Source: Gemmatales bacterium (GTDB taxonomy: Bacteria; Planctomycetota; Planctomycetia; Gemmatales; HRBIN36). Taken from it: a DNA stretch of 48,053 nucleotides. The notes below the pieces were generated by a model, which saw only the letters and a program-made list of their open reading frames with translations, searched no databases and had not been told where the DNA came from. The position numbers and the translations under genes are program-made. Shown in pieces: positions 32,474 through 39,881 of the stretch. The first letter of the stretch is position 1, and each line of letters begins with the position of its first letter. The stretch is from assembly GCA_025055835.1 (NCBI GenBank), contig JANWWR010000012.1:1-48053 (forward strand), read 5' to 3'.

Positions 32474-33906
32474 GGCATGCCATGCTGACGACGCTCGGGT
32501 TCTTGATGGTCCTCGGTCTGGCTGCCGCCGAAGAGCCGCGCCTGGTGTTGTCCGCCAACACGCCGCAGCCCTACGTCGGCCAGGAGATCGTGCTGACGCT
32601 GGACATCTTCCTGCCTAAAAGCGCAGAGGCGAAATTGTCCGGGCAAGATGGGGACAAACCGCGCCTCCATGTTCCCTGGCTGCAAGCCGATTTCGACTGG
32701 GCCGAGACCATCGAGGCCTGGGCGAACCGCAACTGTCGCAAAGCGGACACGCCTGCCCTGATCGTCGAACCCGCGCCCATGCCGATCCATCCAGAGCGAA
32801 TCCCCTCTCCGGATGCAAGCAAAGTCGAACCCTGGGATCACTACCGTTTGACGTGGAGACTGGCCGCTCCAGCCGCGGATGACATCAACCAGGGCCGACT
32901 TCGCTTCGCACCGGCCCGGCTCTCCTGGAAGACCTGGGAAGTCACCTCGAATGCGGTCCAGCTGGTGCTGCGTCCGGTTCCGCCTGATCTGGCCGTATCG
33001 TCACGCATTCAGTTGGGCGTCGGCGACTTCACCCTGCGGGCGGTGCTGGATTCGACGTCCATTCGCCTCGGAGAAGCGGTCCGGTTGACTTTGCGAGTCA
33101 GCGGTCGCGGTCCGTTGTGGAGAATATCGCCCCCCTCACCGCGTGAGCTGGCTTCGGCACTTCCGCCAAGTCTTTTCGCCGTGCAACCGGACGGTCAGGA
33201 ATGGCTGCCCGAGCGTTCCGAGCGCTGCTTCCATTACAAACTGATCGTCCGCTCCAGCAACGTGTCGGAATTACCGCGCATTCCTTACAACTGTTTCGAC
33301 CCGGACCGGGAAACATGGCGTCACCGCTCCACGGCTCCGGTTCCTTTGACCGTCCTTGTTCCCCCCGACCGCTCTGATTCCGCGGTCCCGGGTCTGGTCA
33401 CCGGTCCGGTGCCGGAGCGTCTGCGTTTCGACCTGCTCGACGAATCCGACCTGCACCCGTCAACCCTGTGGAAGCCAGATTGGTTTGCGGTGGCGGCGTG
33501 GATCATTCCGCCGATGGCATGGCTGACATTGTGGCTTTTTCGCAGGCGGAATGACCGTCGGGCGGTTCTTTGGGGTTCAAGTTTCGCGGCTCGCCATGCC
33601 CTCCAAGAACTGGAAGAACAACGCCCGACAGATGCTTCCGATCTGGCTCGGATTGTTCTGCAATATCTGGGTGTCCGATTCGCTCTGAAAACAGCCGAGC
33701 CGTCTGCCGACGAAATCCGGGACCATCTTCAACGCTTCGGGCTGCCCGTCGAGGTGGCCGAGGAGGCGGCTCGCTGGTGGCAGTCGCTGGTTGTGCTTCG
33801 GTTCGTGCAAACTTCCCAGGAAGATGATGCGTTGGACGCCCGATTGGCCTCTTTGCGAGCACAGGCCCGCTCGGTGATCGAGACCCTGGAGAAATATTGC
33901 CCATGA
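32470..33906 (+). CDS. BatD-like membrane protein
   Basis: 478 residues from a GTG at 32470 that overlaps the preceding stop by 4 bases; an ATG at 32482 is possible. Signal sequence (LTTLGFLMVLGLAAA) leads into beta-rich repeats of the BatD type (VLSANTPQPYVGQEIVLTLDIFL, IRLGEAVRLTLRVSGRGPLW), then one membrane helix (WFAVAAWIIPPMAWLTLWLF) and a cytoplasmic helical tail. BatD is the large periplasmic member of the Bat system. The identification rests on position in the operon and on the repeat pattern. It overlaps the next gene by 4 bases. Confidence 0.83.
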   Translation: MRHAMLTTLGFLMVLGLAAAEEPRLVLSANTPQPYVGQEIVLTLDIFLPKSAEAKLSGQDGDKPRLHVPWLQADFDWAETIEAWANRNCRKADTPALIVEPAPMPIHPERIPSPDASKVEPWDHYRLTWRLAAPAADDINQGRLRFAPARLSWKTWEVTSNAVQLVLRPVPPDLAVSSRIQLGVGDFTLRAVLDSTSIRLGEAVRLTLRVSGRGPLWRISPPSPRELASALPPSLFAVQPDGQEWLPERSERCFHYKLIVRSSNVSELPRIPYNCFDPDRETWRHRSTAPVPLTVLVPPDRSDSAVPGLVTGPVPERLRFDLLDESDLHPSTLWKPDWFAVAAWIIPPMAWLTLWLFRRRNDRRAVLWGSSFAARHALQELEEQRPTDASDLARIVLQYLGVRFALKTAEPSADEIRDHLQRFGLPVEVAEEAARWWQSLVVLRFVQTSQEDDALDARLASLRAQARSVIETLEKYCP

Positions 33907-34658
33907 TGTCGGCTCTGCTGTTGGCGACATTGGCCCTGCCAAGTGCCCCGGCGACTATGCGGGGCGAAACCGAGATCGTCGCCGCACTCCGCAGGGCAGA
34001 ACAAGAAGGCGATATTGAATCCGCAGCCAGGCTCTTCGACGACCTTGCCTGCGACGGCATTCGGAGCGGTCGCTTTTATCTCTGCCAAGGCAATGCCTAC
34101 CTGCGGGCCGGTCGTTTGGCCGACGCCATCGCCGCCTACCGCCGGGCCGAGCGATGGATGCCCCGCGATCCGGCACTTGCAGCCAATTTGCGTCACGCTC
34201 GGGAACTGGTACTGGAACCTCCTACTTCTCCCTCGGAGCCGTGGTGGCCCGTCGCTCTCCAACTGTCCGCTCACGAGATTCATCTCGCCGCGACATTTCT
34301 TTGGCTGACAGGCTGGGGGTTCGCCTTCGGATATTTGGTGCGTCCGAGTCGGGCCTGGTTGGCAACCGCCATGTTTCTGATCGTCCTGGGCGGCAGTATG
34401 GAAGTCGCCTATCGCTGGGAAGAATATGATCGCAGCGTCCGGCCCGAAGCCGTGGTCAAGCGAAATGGTGTGATGCTTCGGGAAGGCAACGGGGCAACGT
34501 ATCCTGCCCTGACACGAAACAACTTCCCTGTCATCCTGAACGCCGGCGTCGAAGTGCGCATCCTCACCGAACGACCGAATGGCTGGGTCAAGGTTCGTCT
34601 CGACACCGGCGACATGGGCTGGATACCGAGCGAAACTCTGGTTGTGATCTTTTTGTAA
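33903..34658 (+). CDS. BatE-like TPR and SH3 domain membrane protein
   Basis: 251 residues from the ATG at 33903. A hydrophobic N-terminus is followed by TPR-type helices (RFYLCQGNAYLRAGRLADAIAAYRRAERWMPRDPALAANLRHA), two membrane helices (about 120-160) and a C-terminal bacterial SH3 domain (VVKRNGVMLREGNGATYPAL ... GWVKVRLDTGDMGWIPSETL). This arrangement matches BatE, the last protein of Bat operons; SH3b domains usually bind peptidoglycan or peptides in the periplasm. It starts with a 4-base overlap and ends the operon. Confidence 0.87.
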   Translation: MMSALLLATLALPSAPATMRGETEIVAALRRAEQEGDIESAARLFDDLACDGIRSGRFYLCQGNAYLRAGRLADAIAAYRRAERWMPRDPALAANLRHARELVLEPPTSPSEPWWPVALQLSAHEIHLAATFLWLTGWGFAFGYLVRPSRAWLATAMFLIVLGGSMEVAYRWEEYDRSVRPEAVVKRNGVMLREGNGATYPALTRNNFPVILNAGVEVRILTERPNGWVKVRLDTGDMGWIPSETLVVIFL

Positions 34659-34734
34659 TCCCACGGGAGGACGCCATTGCATATGATTATCCTTGTGGCT
34701 TAAACCCGTCTCCTCTGACTACCGGAGTCCGCCC

Positions 34735-35376
34735 ATGCCCAACGAAAGTGACCGACTTCTGGTCCAGGCCATGCGCCAAGGGGACGAATCCGCCTGGCGG
34801 CAACTCTTCGAACGCTATTACGACCGCCTGTTCTATTACGCTCGTTCGAAACTCGGCGACGAGAACCTGGCCGAGGACGTGGTGCAGGAGACCTTCATGG
34901 GTTTGCTGCGCAGCCTGGACAATTATGACGAAAGCCGTGACCTGGCAAATTACCTCTACACAATCGCCAGGAACAAGATCATGGATCGCCACCGGCAAAT
35001 GGGGCGGACTCCCGAACAACCGTTAGATCCCTTCAGCGATTCAGCGGCAAGCGACTTCGAGCCGTCTGACGGACGGCCTCGTGCCTCGACCATGGCCCGC
35101 AGCAAGGAACGCCGGGAAGGCGAGGAGCGGGCCTTGGTTTTTTCGTTGTCAAACCTCATCAAGGAATGGAAGAGCAAAGGCGACTACCAGCGGCTCATGG
35201 TTTTGGAGTTGCTTTTCGTAAAGCGTTGGGCCAACAAAGACATTGCAGCCCACCTGAACATACCGGACCAGCAGGTGGCCAACATTCGCTTCGCTGCCAT
35301 CCGCAAACTGGCCGAAGCTGTCAAAACCTATGGTCTGCCCCCGGAAGTGCTTTCCAAGCCCCGAAGGTCCCGTTGA
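34735..35376 (+). CDS. ECF-type RNA polymerase sigma-70 factor
   Basis: 213 residues from the ATG at 34735 (GGAG upstream). Region 2: DESAWRQLFERYYDRLFYYARSKLGDENLAEDVVQETFMGLLRSLDNYDES, YLYTIARNKIMDRHR. A charged linker with SKERREGEERAL separates it from region 4: LMVLELLFVKRWANKDIAAHLNIPDQQVANIRFAAIRKLAEAV. It directs RNA polymerase to alternative promoters. The long linker and the region 4 spelling are typical of planctomycete ECF groups. The next gene, overlapping by one base, encodes its probable regulator. Confidence 0.92.
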   Translation: MPNESDRLLVQAMRQGDESAWRQLFERYYDRLFYYARSKLGDENLAEDVVQETFMGLLRSLDNYDESRDLANYLYTIARNKIMDRHRQMGRTPEQPLDPFSDSAASDFEPSDGRPRASTMARSKERREGEERALVFSLSNLIKEWKSKGDYQRLMVLELLFVKRWANKDIAAHLNIPDQQVANIRFAAIRKLAEAVKTYGLPPEVLSKPRRSR

Positions 35377-35828
35377 TGAGGGCCGCAGCCGTGACTGAAC
35401 TCGCACCCGGAATCACCGAACAAGATCTCATTGACCATGTTGAGGAAGCGCTGCCTCCCCATAAGGCCTCGGTTATCGAGAAAGCTATCCGGGAGTCCGA
35501 GGAACTTATGGCTATTCTCAACGCCCTGATCCTGGCTCGCTCCGGGGAGGAACACAGCGTCGGGGCGATCTGGGAACGCCATCGCCTCAGTTGCCCTACG
35601 CGGGATCAGTTGAGCAACTACCTCGTCCGAGCGATGTCCGACGAGGCATTGACCTATATTGCCTTCCACCTCGAAGACGTGGACTGCCCATACTGCCAAG
35701 CGGAACTGGAAGAACTGAAAAACGCCAAGCAGCAAGGCAAGAAGGCCCGCGGAGAACGCGCCCGCAAGACGTACCACGAAGGCGTAGCCTTACTGTCCTC
35801 TCAACGCCGTAAGCCGCGGAAGTCCTGA
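35376..35828 (+). CDS. Small CxxC protein, possible anti-sigma factor of the adjacent ECF sigma
   Basis: 150 residues starting in the TGATG overlap with the sigma gene. It has no known domain. Visible features: an N-terminal helix (EQDLIDHVEEALPPHKASVIEKAIRES), WERHRLSCPTRDQLSNYLVRAMSDEALTYIAFHLEDVDCPYCQAEL, and a basic C-terminus (QGKKARGERARKT). The H-x5-C-x2-C cluster resembles the zinc site of anti-sigma factors but with wider spacing, and no membrane segment is present. A role in controlling the sigma factor is inferred from coupling. Its 3' end overlaps the convergent ogt gene by 28 bases. Confidence 0.8.
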   Translation: MRAAAVTELAPGITEQDLIDHVEEALPPHKASVIEKAIRESEELMAILNALILARSGEEHSVGAIWERHRLSCPTRDQLSNYLVRAMSDEALTYIAFHLEDVDCPYCQAELEELKNAKQQGKKARGERARKTYHEGVALLSSQRRKPRKS

Positions 35829-36445
35829 TTGAACCGCTTGCAGACATATGAATCAGTTTCTGATCTGCATCTGCCCAGGCTTTCTAACTCCAAAAGCCGA
35901 CGCTTCAGGACCACGCCGCCGGGACCAGAGTAGCCTCCGAGGTTGCCGTCGCAACGGATGACCCGATGGCAGGGCACGATCAGAGGCACGGGATTCGTTC
36001 GCATCACGCCGCCGACCGCCCGAGCCGCCTTGGGATGACCGACGGCTTCGGCTAGCTGTCGATACGTCGCCGTGCTTCCCGACGGAATGGCCCGACAGGC
36101 CTCCATAACGCGTCGGCGGAAGACGCTCAGGCCACGATAATCCACGGGGATTTCGTCCAAAGCGGTCATCTCGCCGGAGAAATAGCGTTCCAGAAGCTCC
36201 AGAGTTCGCCGTTGCCACGCCTCTCGAAAACGGCAACCAGCAGCGACTTGCTCGTCGAGCCCGGTGGCTTCCTCCTCTTCGGCGAAACGTACCCACACGA
36301 CGCCTTGCTCCGAAAACGCAACCCGGATGGGACCAACGGGAGAGACTAACTGTCCCCAGGCGACAACAAGTCGGCAGCGCTCGTCCTTGGGCTTCGCGTC
36401 GTCTTTTGGAAGAGAATGAGTCCGTTTCCTGATGGCTTGGGTCAC
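35801..36445 (-). CDS. ogt: Methylated-DNA-protein-cysteine methyltransferase
   Basis: 214 residues. The active site PCHRV is intact (C159 in LIVPCHRVIRCDGNLGGYSGPGG), preceded by the helix-turn-helix region SGSTATYRQLAEAVGHPKAARAVGGVMRTNP. It repairs O6-alkylguanine in DNA by suicidal transfer to the cysteine. N-terminal residues 1-25 are basic and nonconserved and residues 190-214 form an extra tail. GTG at 36445 overlaps the stop of the metallopeptidase gene by 4 bases. No AdaA-type domain is present, so it acts alone. Confidence 0.93.
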   Translation of the reverse strand: MTQAIRKRTHSLPKDDAKPKDERCRLVVAWGQLVSPVGPIRVAFSEQGVVWVRFAEEEEATGLDEQVAAGCRFREAWQRRTLELLERYFSGEMTALDEIPVDYRGLSVFRRRVMEACRAIPSGSTATYRQLAEAVGHPKAARAVGGVMRTNPVPLIVPCHRVIRCDGNLGGYSGPGGVVLKRRLLELESLGRCRSETDSYVCKRFNQDFRGLRR

Positions 36446-36858
36446 ATCTCGTCTCCAAAAGGATTGGCTTTGTTGTCGAACCTCTCCAGGTCCCGATCGG
36501 TCCAGCCGAAGTGGTGGGCCAGTTCATGGATCACCGTCTTGCGGATTTCGATGCGAAGTTGCCGGGGATTCGGGAAGTCCTCCTCCAGCGGCCGTTTGAA
36601 AATCAGGATCCGGTTGGGTCGGTCGAGGAAGTCAGTGTTGTCCGGGGCTTGCGTATTGAAGGGGATGAACAGGCCGTAGAGGGTTGCTCCCTCGGCGATT
36701 TCCTCTTCGCTGAAACCGGCGCTGCGGAGCAGTTCCTCGTCGGGTTCTTCTTCGATGTCGATGACAATGTTCTCCGCATGGCGTCGAATCTCCTCGGGCA
36801 GGGATTCCATGACCTGAGCGACGATTCGTCCAAATTGTTTGAGCGACATTCTCGGCAT
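36442..36858 (-). CDS. Zincin-like metallopeptidase family protein
   Basis: 138 residues from the ATG at 36858 (a second ATG is at 36849). The signature is VIHELAHHFGW, giving HExxH (H111, E112, H115) with a further H116, in the family of small single-domain zincin-like metallopeptidases (DUF1025-type). Conserved LYGLFIPFNTQ and NRILIFKRPLEEDF blocks precede it. Function is not established; some members are toxin- or stress-linked. It is translationally coupled (4-base overlap) to ogt and divergent from the response regulator gene. No Shine-Dalgarno sequence is clear. Confidence 0.87.
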   Translation of the reverse strand: MPRMSLKQFGRIVAQVMESLPEEIRRHAENIVIDIEEEPDEELLRSAGFSEEEIAEGATLYGLFIPFNTQAPDNTDFLDRPNRILIFKRPLEEDFPNPRQLRIEIRKTVIHELAHHFGWTDRDLERFDNKANPFGDEM

Positions 36859-36944
36859 GATTGCGCTGACCAAGCTGAGTCGTTTTCTTCGAGGGAACTT
36901 GTAAGAGCCGAAACTCGAAACCGCAACCGGCCCGTCTGAATCAG

Positions 36945-36950
36945 TATAAT
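36945..36950 (+). promoter_or_regulatory. TATAAT -10 box of the response regulator gene
   Basis: A perfect TATAAT sits 32 bases before the ATG at 36983 in the divergent 124-base gap. No good -35 box is visible at 16-18 bases upstream. Confidence 0.42.
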
Positions 36951-36982
36951 CCCAGAGCTTGATTCTGTTTGCGAGGTGGCTC

Positions 36983-37465
36983 ATGGAACCGTCATCCGCT
37001 CGGCCGCGCATTCTGATCGCCGACGACAATCCGCAGGGCGTCGAGCTTCTGGAGGCGTACCTCAGCGAGATGGACTGCGACATCCGCACTGCCGCGGATG
37101 GGGAAGAGACACTCCGGGTCGTCGGGGAATGGCAGCCGGACCTGATCCTCCTCGATGTCATGATGCCGCGGATCAGCGGCTTCGAAGTCTGCAAACGACT
37201 TCGGAGCAACCCCCGGACGCGGGATATCGCGGTCCTCATGGTCACGGCCCTGGATCAGCCTAGCGACATTGACCGGGCCGTGGAGGTGGGAACCGATGAC
37301 TTCCTGACTAAGCCGATCAACAAAACCGAACTGCTCTTGCGAGTGCGGTCGCTGCTCAAGGGTCGGATGTACAAACGGGAACTGGACCGGGCCTTGGCCT
37401 ATTTTCAGGCCATCGAGCAGTCCGCCGGCCAGTCGTCTGGTGCTTCTCAGCCGCCGCAATCATGA
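36983..37465 (+). CDS. Stand-alone response regulator receiver protein
   Basis: 160 residues. Receiver domain with acidic pair D14-D15 (ILIADDNPQG), phosphoacceptor D58 (LILLDVMMP), T88 (VLMVTAL) and K110 (DFLTKPI). After the domain there is a short helix and a Ser/Gln-rich tail with no output domain. It resembles PleD-type and CheY-like receivers that relay signals by protein contact. The start ATG has GAGGTGG upstream. The gene overlaps the methyltransferase gene by 4 bases, an unusual coupling. No partner histidine kinase is in the window. Confidence 0.92.
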   Translation: MEPSSARPRILIADDNPQGVELLEAYLSEMDCDIRTAADGEETLRVVGEWQPDLILLDVMMPRISGFEVCKRLRSNPRTRDIAVLMVTALDQPSDIDRAVEVGTDDFLTKPINKTELLLRVRSLLKGRMYKRELDRALAYFQAIEQSAGQSSGASQPPQS

Positions 37466-38676
37466 CTACAGGCCGCGTTCATCTGCATCCTCGTCGAGCC
37501 AAGCCGCTGTATGCTCGGCATCCGTGGGTCTATCCGGCGGCCATTGCTTCCGTGGAAGGCGACCCGGCCGATGGCGACGAAGTGGATGTCCATGCCCACG
37601 GCGGGGCGTTCGTGGCCCGCGGCTTGTACAACAGTCGCAGCCGACTCCGCGTCCGACTTTACAGCTGGGAACCCGATCAGCCGCTCGACCAAGCCTTCTT
37701 CCACAACCGCATCGCCGAAGCGATCCGGCTTCGCCGGGACGTGCTGGGTTGGGTTGGCCCTCACAGGGCTTGCCGTTTGATATTCAGCGAGGGCGACGGG
37801 CTTTCGGGATTGACCGTGGACTTGTACGACCGCTGGCTGGTAGTCCAATTCACCAGCCTGGCGCTGGCCATGCGGAGGGAGATGTTCGCGGACATTCTCT
37901 CCGAGTTGCTCAACCCCGCCGGGATCTACCTGCGAACTGAACGGGGCGTCGGCAAGCTGGAAGGCTTGGAGATTCAGGACGGCTTGCTGCAAGGGGAGCC
38001 GCCATCGGGTCCGATACTAATCCGCGAACCGGGACCGATGGCTGGCATCGAAGTCGAGTTTCTTGTGGATGTCGCCGAGGGGCAAAAGACCGGCTTCTAT
38101 CTCGATCAGCGGGAAAACCGTCTGGCCGTGGCTCGTTATGCGGCGGGACGGCGCGTCCTGGACGCTTTTTGCTACTCGGGAGGCTTTGGCCTGGCCTGTC
38201 TGCGGGGCGGAGCGGAAGCTGTCATCGGCGTGGACAGTTCGGAAGCGGCCGTCAAGCTGGCCCGGCTCAATGCCGCCCGTAACGGATTCAGCGAACAGCA
38301 GGCGGCCTATCATCGGGCCGACGTTTTCGAGTTCATGCAGGAGGCGGTTCGCCATCGGGAGCGGTTCGGCGTGGTGGTTCTCGATCCGCCGAAATTCGCC
38401 CGGACGAAATCGGCCGTGGAAGACGCCCTGCGAGGTTATCGGCGATTGCTCACCCTGGCCCATCTCCTCCTGGCACCCGAGGGGATTCTGGTCCTGTGCT
38501 GCTGTTCCGGGCTGATCACGATGGAAATGCTGGAGGAGTTGTCGGGACAGGTAGCGGCGTCGGCCAAGCGTACTGTGCAGCTTCTGGAACGGCGGGGTCA
38601 ACCGCCTGATCATCCCGTGGTCATTTCCTGCCTGGAATCGGCCTACCTGAAATGTCTGATTCAGCGTATCCTTTGA
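37462..38676 (+). CDS. RlmI-like 23S rRNA cytosine-5 methyltransferase
   Basis: 404 residues. An N-terminal PUA domain (VHLHPRRAKPLYARHPWVYPAAIASV through VARGLYNSRSRLRVRLYS) is followed by the RlmI-type linker with ACRLIFSEGDGLSGLTVDLYDRWLVVQF and a SAM-binding Rossmann domain: KTGFYLDQRENRLAVA, VLDAFCYSGGFGLACLRGGA, VIGVDSSEAAVKLARLNAARNG, VVLDPPKFAR. This is the architecture of RlmI, which methylates cytosine in 23S rRNA. The PPK of DPPKFA is the substrate-binding motif. Translated in coupling with the response regulator gene (4-base overlap). Confidence 0.9.
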   Translation: MTTGRVHLHPRRAKPLYARHPWVYPAAIASVEGDPADGDEVDVHAHGGAFVARGLYNSRSRLRVRLYSWEPDQPLDQAFFHNRIAEAIRLRRDVLGWVGPHRACRLIFSEGDGLSGLTVDLYDRWLVVQFTSLALAMRREMFADILSELLNPAGIYLRTERGVGKLEGLEIQDGLLQGEPPSGPILIREPGPMAGIEVEFLVDVAEGQKTGFYLDQRENRLAVARYAAGRRVLDAFCYSGGFGLACLRGGAEAVIGVDSSEAAVKLARLNAARNGFSEQQAAYHRADVFEFMQEAVRHRERFGVVVLDPPKFARTKSAVEDALRGYRRLLTLAHLLLAPEGILVLCCCSGLITMEMLEELSGQVAASAKRTVQLLERRGQPPDHPVVISCLESAYLKCLIQRIL

Positions 38677-38807
38677 GGCGTGGGGACCGTCACAACCGCC
38701 TGAAACCGCCTAGGGATAAAGCGGGTATTGACAATGATTGCGGCCCGATTTCGACGGTTTTTGGTCCGGTCTGAGGGTTTCCTTTTTCCCTATGGAGGCG
38801 TTTGGCT

Positions 38808-39794
38808 ATGGTGTTGAAGTTCCGAATGGCGACCGTGGCAGCAGTCCTGTTGATGCTGGCGTCGGCGACATCAGCCTGGGCGGCCACGCCGAGCAAGTAC
38901 CTTCCTGACGACTCGCAGATGGTCCTGCGGATCAAGGTCCGGGAACTTCTCGACAGCGACATCGTCAAGAAGAACGCCCTGGAGCAGATCAAGACGGGAC
39001 TGCGGGAGAACATTCAACTGGGGCTGATTTTCGAATCGCTGGGCTTCGATCCGCTTCGCGACATCGACGTCCTTACGGTGTCCCTGGGCGACTTTCGCAT
39101 GGTGGCCCCGATGCCCGGAGCGGTGCCGGAGTCTCCCTTCGGCAACATTTTCTTCCTCGTCGAAGGCAAGTTCGACCTCGACAAGGTGCATACCACCCTG
39201 GCCGATGCCGCCAAGCAGATGCCCGATCAGATCAGCGTCTCGGCTTACGGTGGGCTGAAACTCTATGAAGCCAAACAAAACGACCAGACCATGTTTGTGG
39301 TCTTCCTCGATCCAAACACCGCGATCCTCGGCAACAAGAAGGAACTGGTCACGAATGCCGTGGATGTGAAGCAGGCCAAACGCAAGCCAAACCTGAACCG
39401 CACCGTGGTGAACATGCTGACCAAGGTCAGCGACAACGACACGGTCATCATGGCCATGCCACTGCCCAAGGAAGCCAAGGAAGCCGCTCGCGGCAATCCC
39501 CAGATGGCATTGTTGGTCGAGGCGCTGGAAGGTTTCACCGGCAGCGTCACCGCATCCAAGGATCTGAACATCGGGCTGTTCATTCATACCACGGAGGCCC
39601 AGGCCGCCCAGCAGATCCGCGGGCAGCTGGAAGGGTTGAAGCTGATCGCGGCCGGTGCTTTGCAAGGACAGGGCGTCCCCGGCGGTGAGATTCTGGCTCA
39701 GATGATTCAGGAAGCCAAGACGGACGCTAATGGCAAGACCATTTCCGTCAAGATGACGCTGACCCAGGAGATGATCGACAAGGCCGGTCGTTGA
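38808..39794 (+). CDS. Secreted protein of unknown function
   Basis: 328 residues. A signal peptide (FRMATVAAVLLMLASATSAWA) is followed by PSKYLPDDSQMVLRIKVRELLDSD, a long alternating strand-helix body (FDPLRDIDVLTVSLGD, FFLVEGKFDLDKV, LKLYEAKQNDQTMFVVFLDPNTAILGNKKEL), and a Lys/Thr-rich end. I recognise no named domain; the layout resembles planctomycete DUF3352-type proteins, but this is a guess. ATG at 38808 has a GGAGG site. It stands alone and ends 37 bases before a strong terminator. Confidence 0.82.
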   Translation: MVLKFRMATVAAVLLMLASATSAWAATPSKYLPDDSQMVLRIKVRELLDSDIVKKNALEQIKTGLRENIQLGLIFESLGFDPLRDIDVLTVSLGDFRMVAPMPGAVPESPFGNIFFLVEGKFDLDKVHTTLADAAKQMPDQISVSAYGGLKLYEAKQNDQTMFVVFLDPNTAILGNKKELVTNAVDVKQAKRKPNLNRTVVNMLTKVSDNDTVIMAMPLPKEAKEAARGNPQMALLVEALEGFTGSVTASKDLNIGLFIHTTEAQAAQQIRGQLEGLKLIAAGALQGQGVPGGEILAQMIQEAKTDANGKTISVKMTLTQEMIDKAGR

Positions 39795-39830
39795 TCGAGA
39801 ACAACCCACTTGGTGAGCGGACCAACACGA

Positions 39831-39870
39831 CAACGCCCCAGGGGCCGATTCCCCGGGGCGTTGTGCTTTT
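39831..39870 (+). terminator. Rho-independent terminator of the secreted-protein gene
   Basis: ACAACGCCCC pairs with GGGGCGTTGT (39831-39840 / 39856-39865), extended inside by GGGG/CCCC around a 6-base loop with one bulged A, followed by GCTTTT. It separates this gene from the convergent kinase. Confidence 0.75.
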
Positions 39871-39881
39871 CCCTTCCTGAC

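Noticed and set aside
38728..38756. Consensus TTGACA upstream of the secreted-protein gene
   Set aside because: No acceptable -10 box at 16-19 bases, so not listed as a promoter.
38871..39833. Minus-strand open frame (320 codons) opposite the secreted protein gene
   Set aside because: The plus-strand frame has signal peptide, ribosome-binding site and terminator; the minus frame has none.
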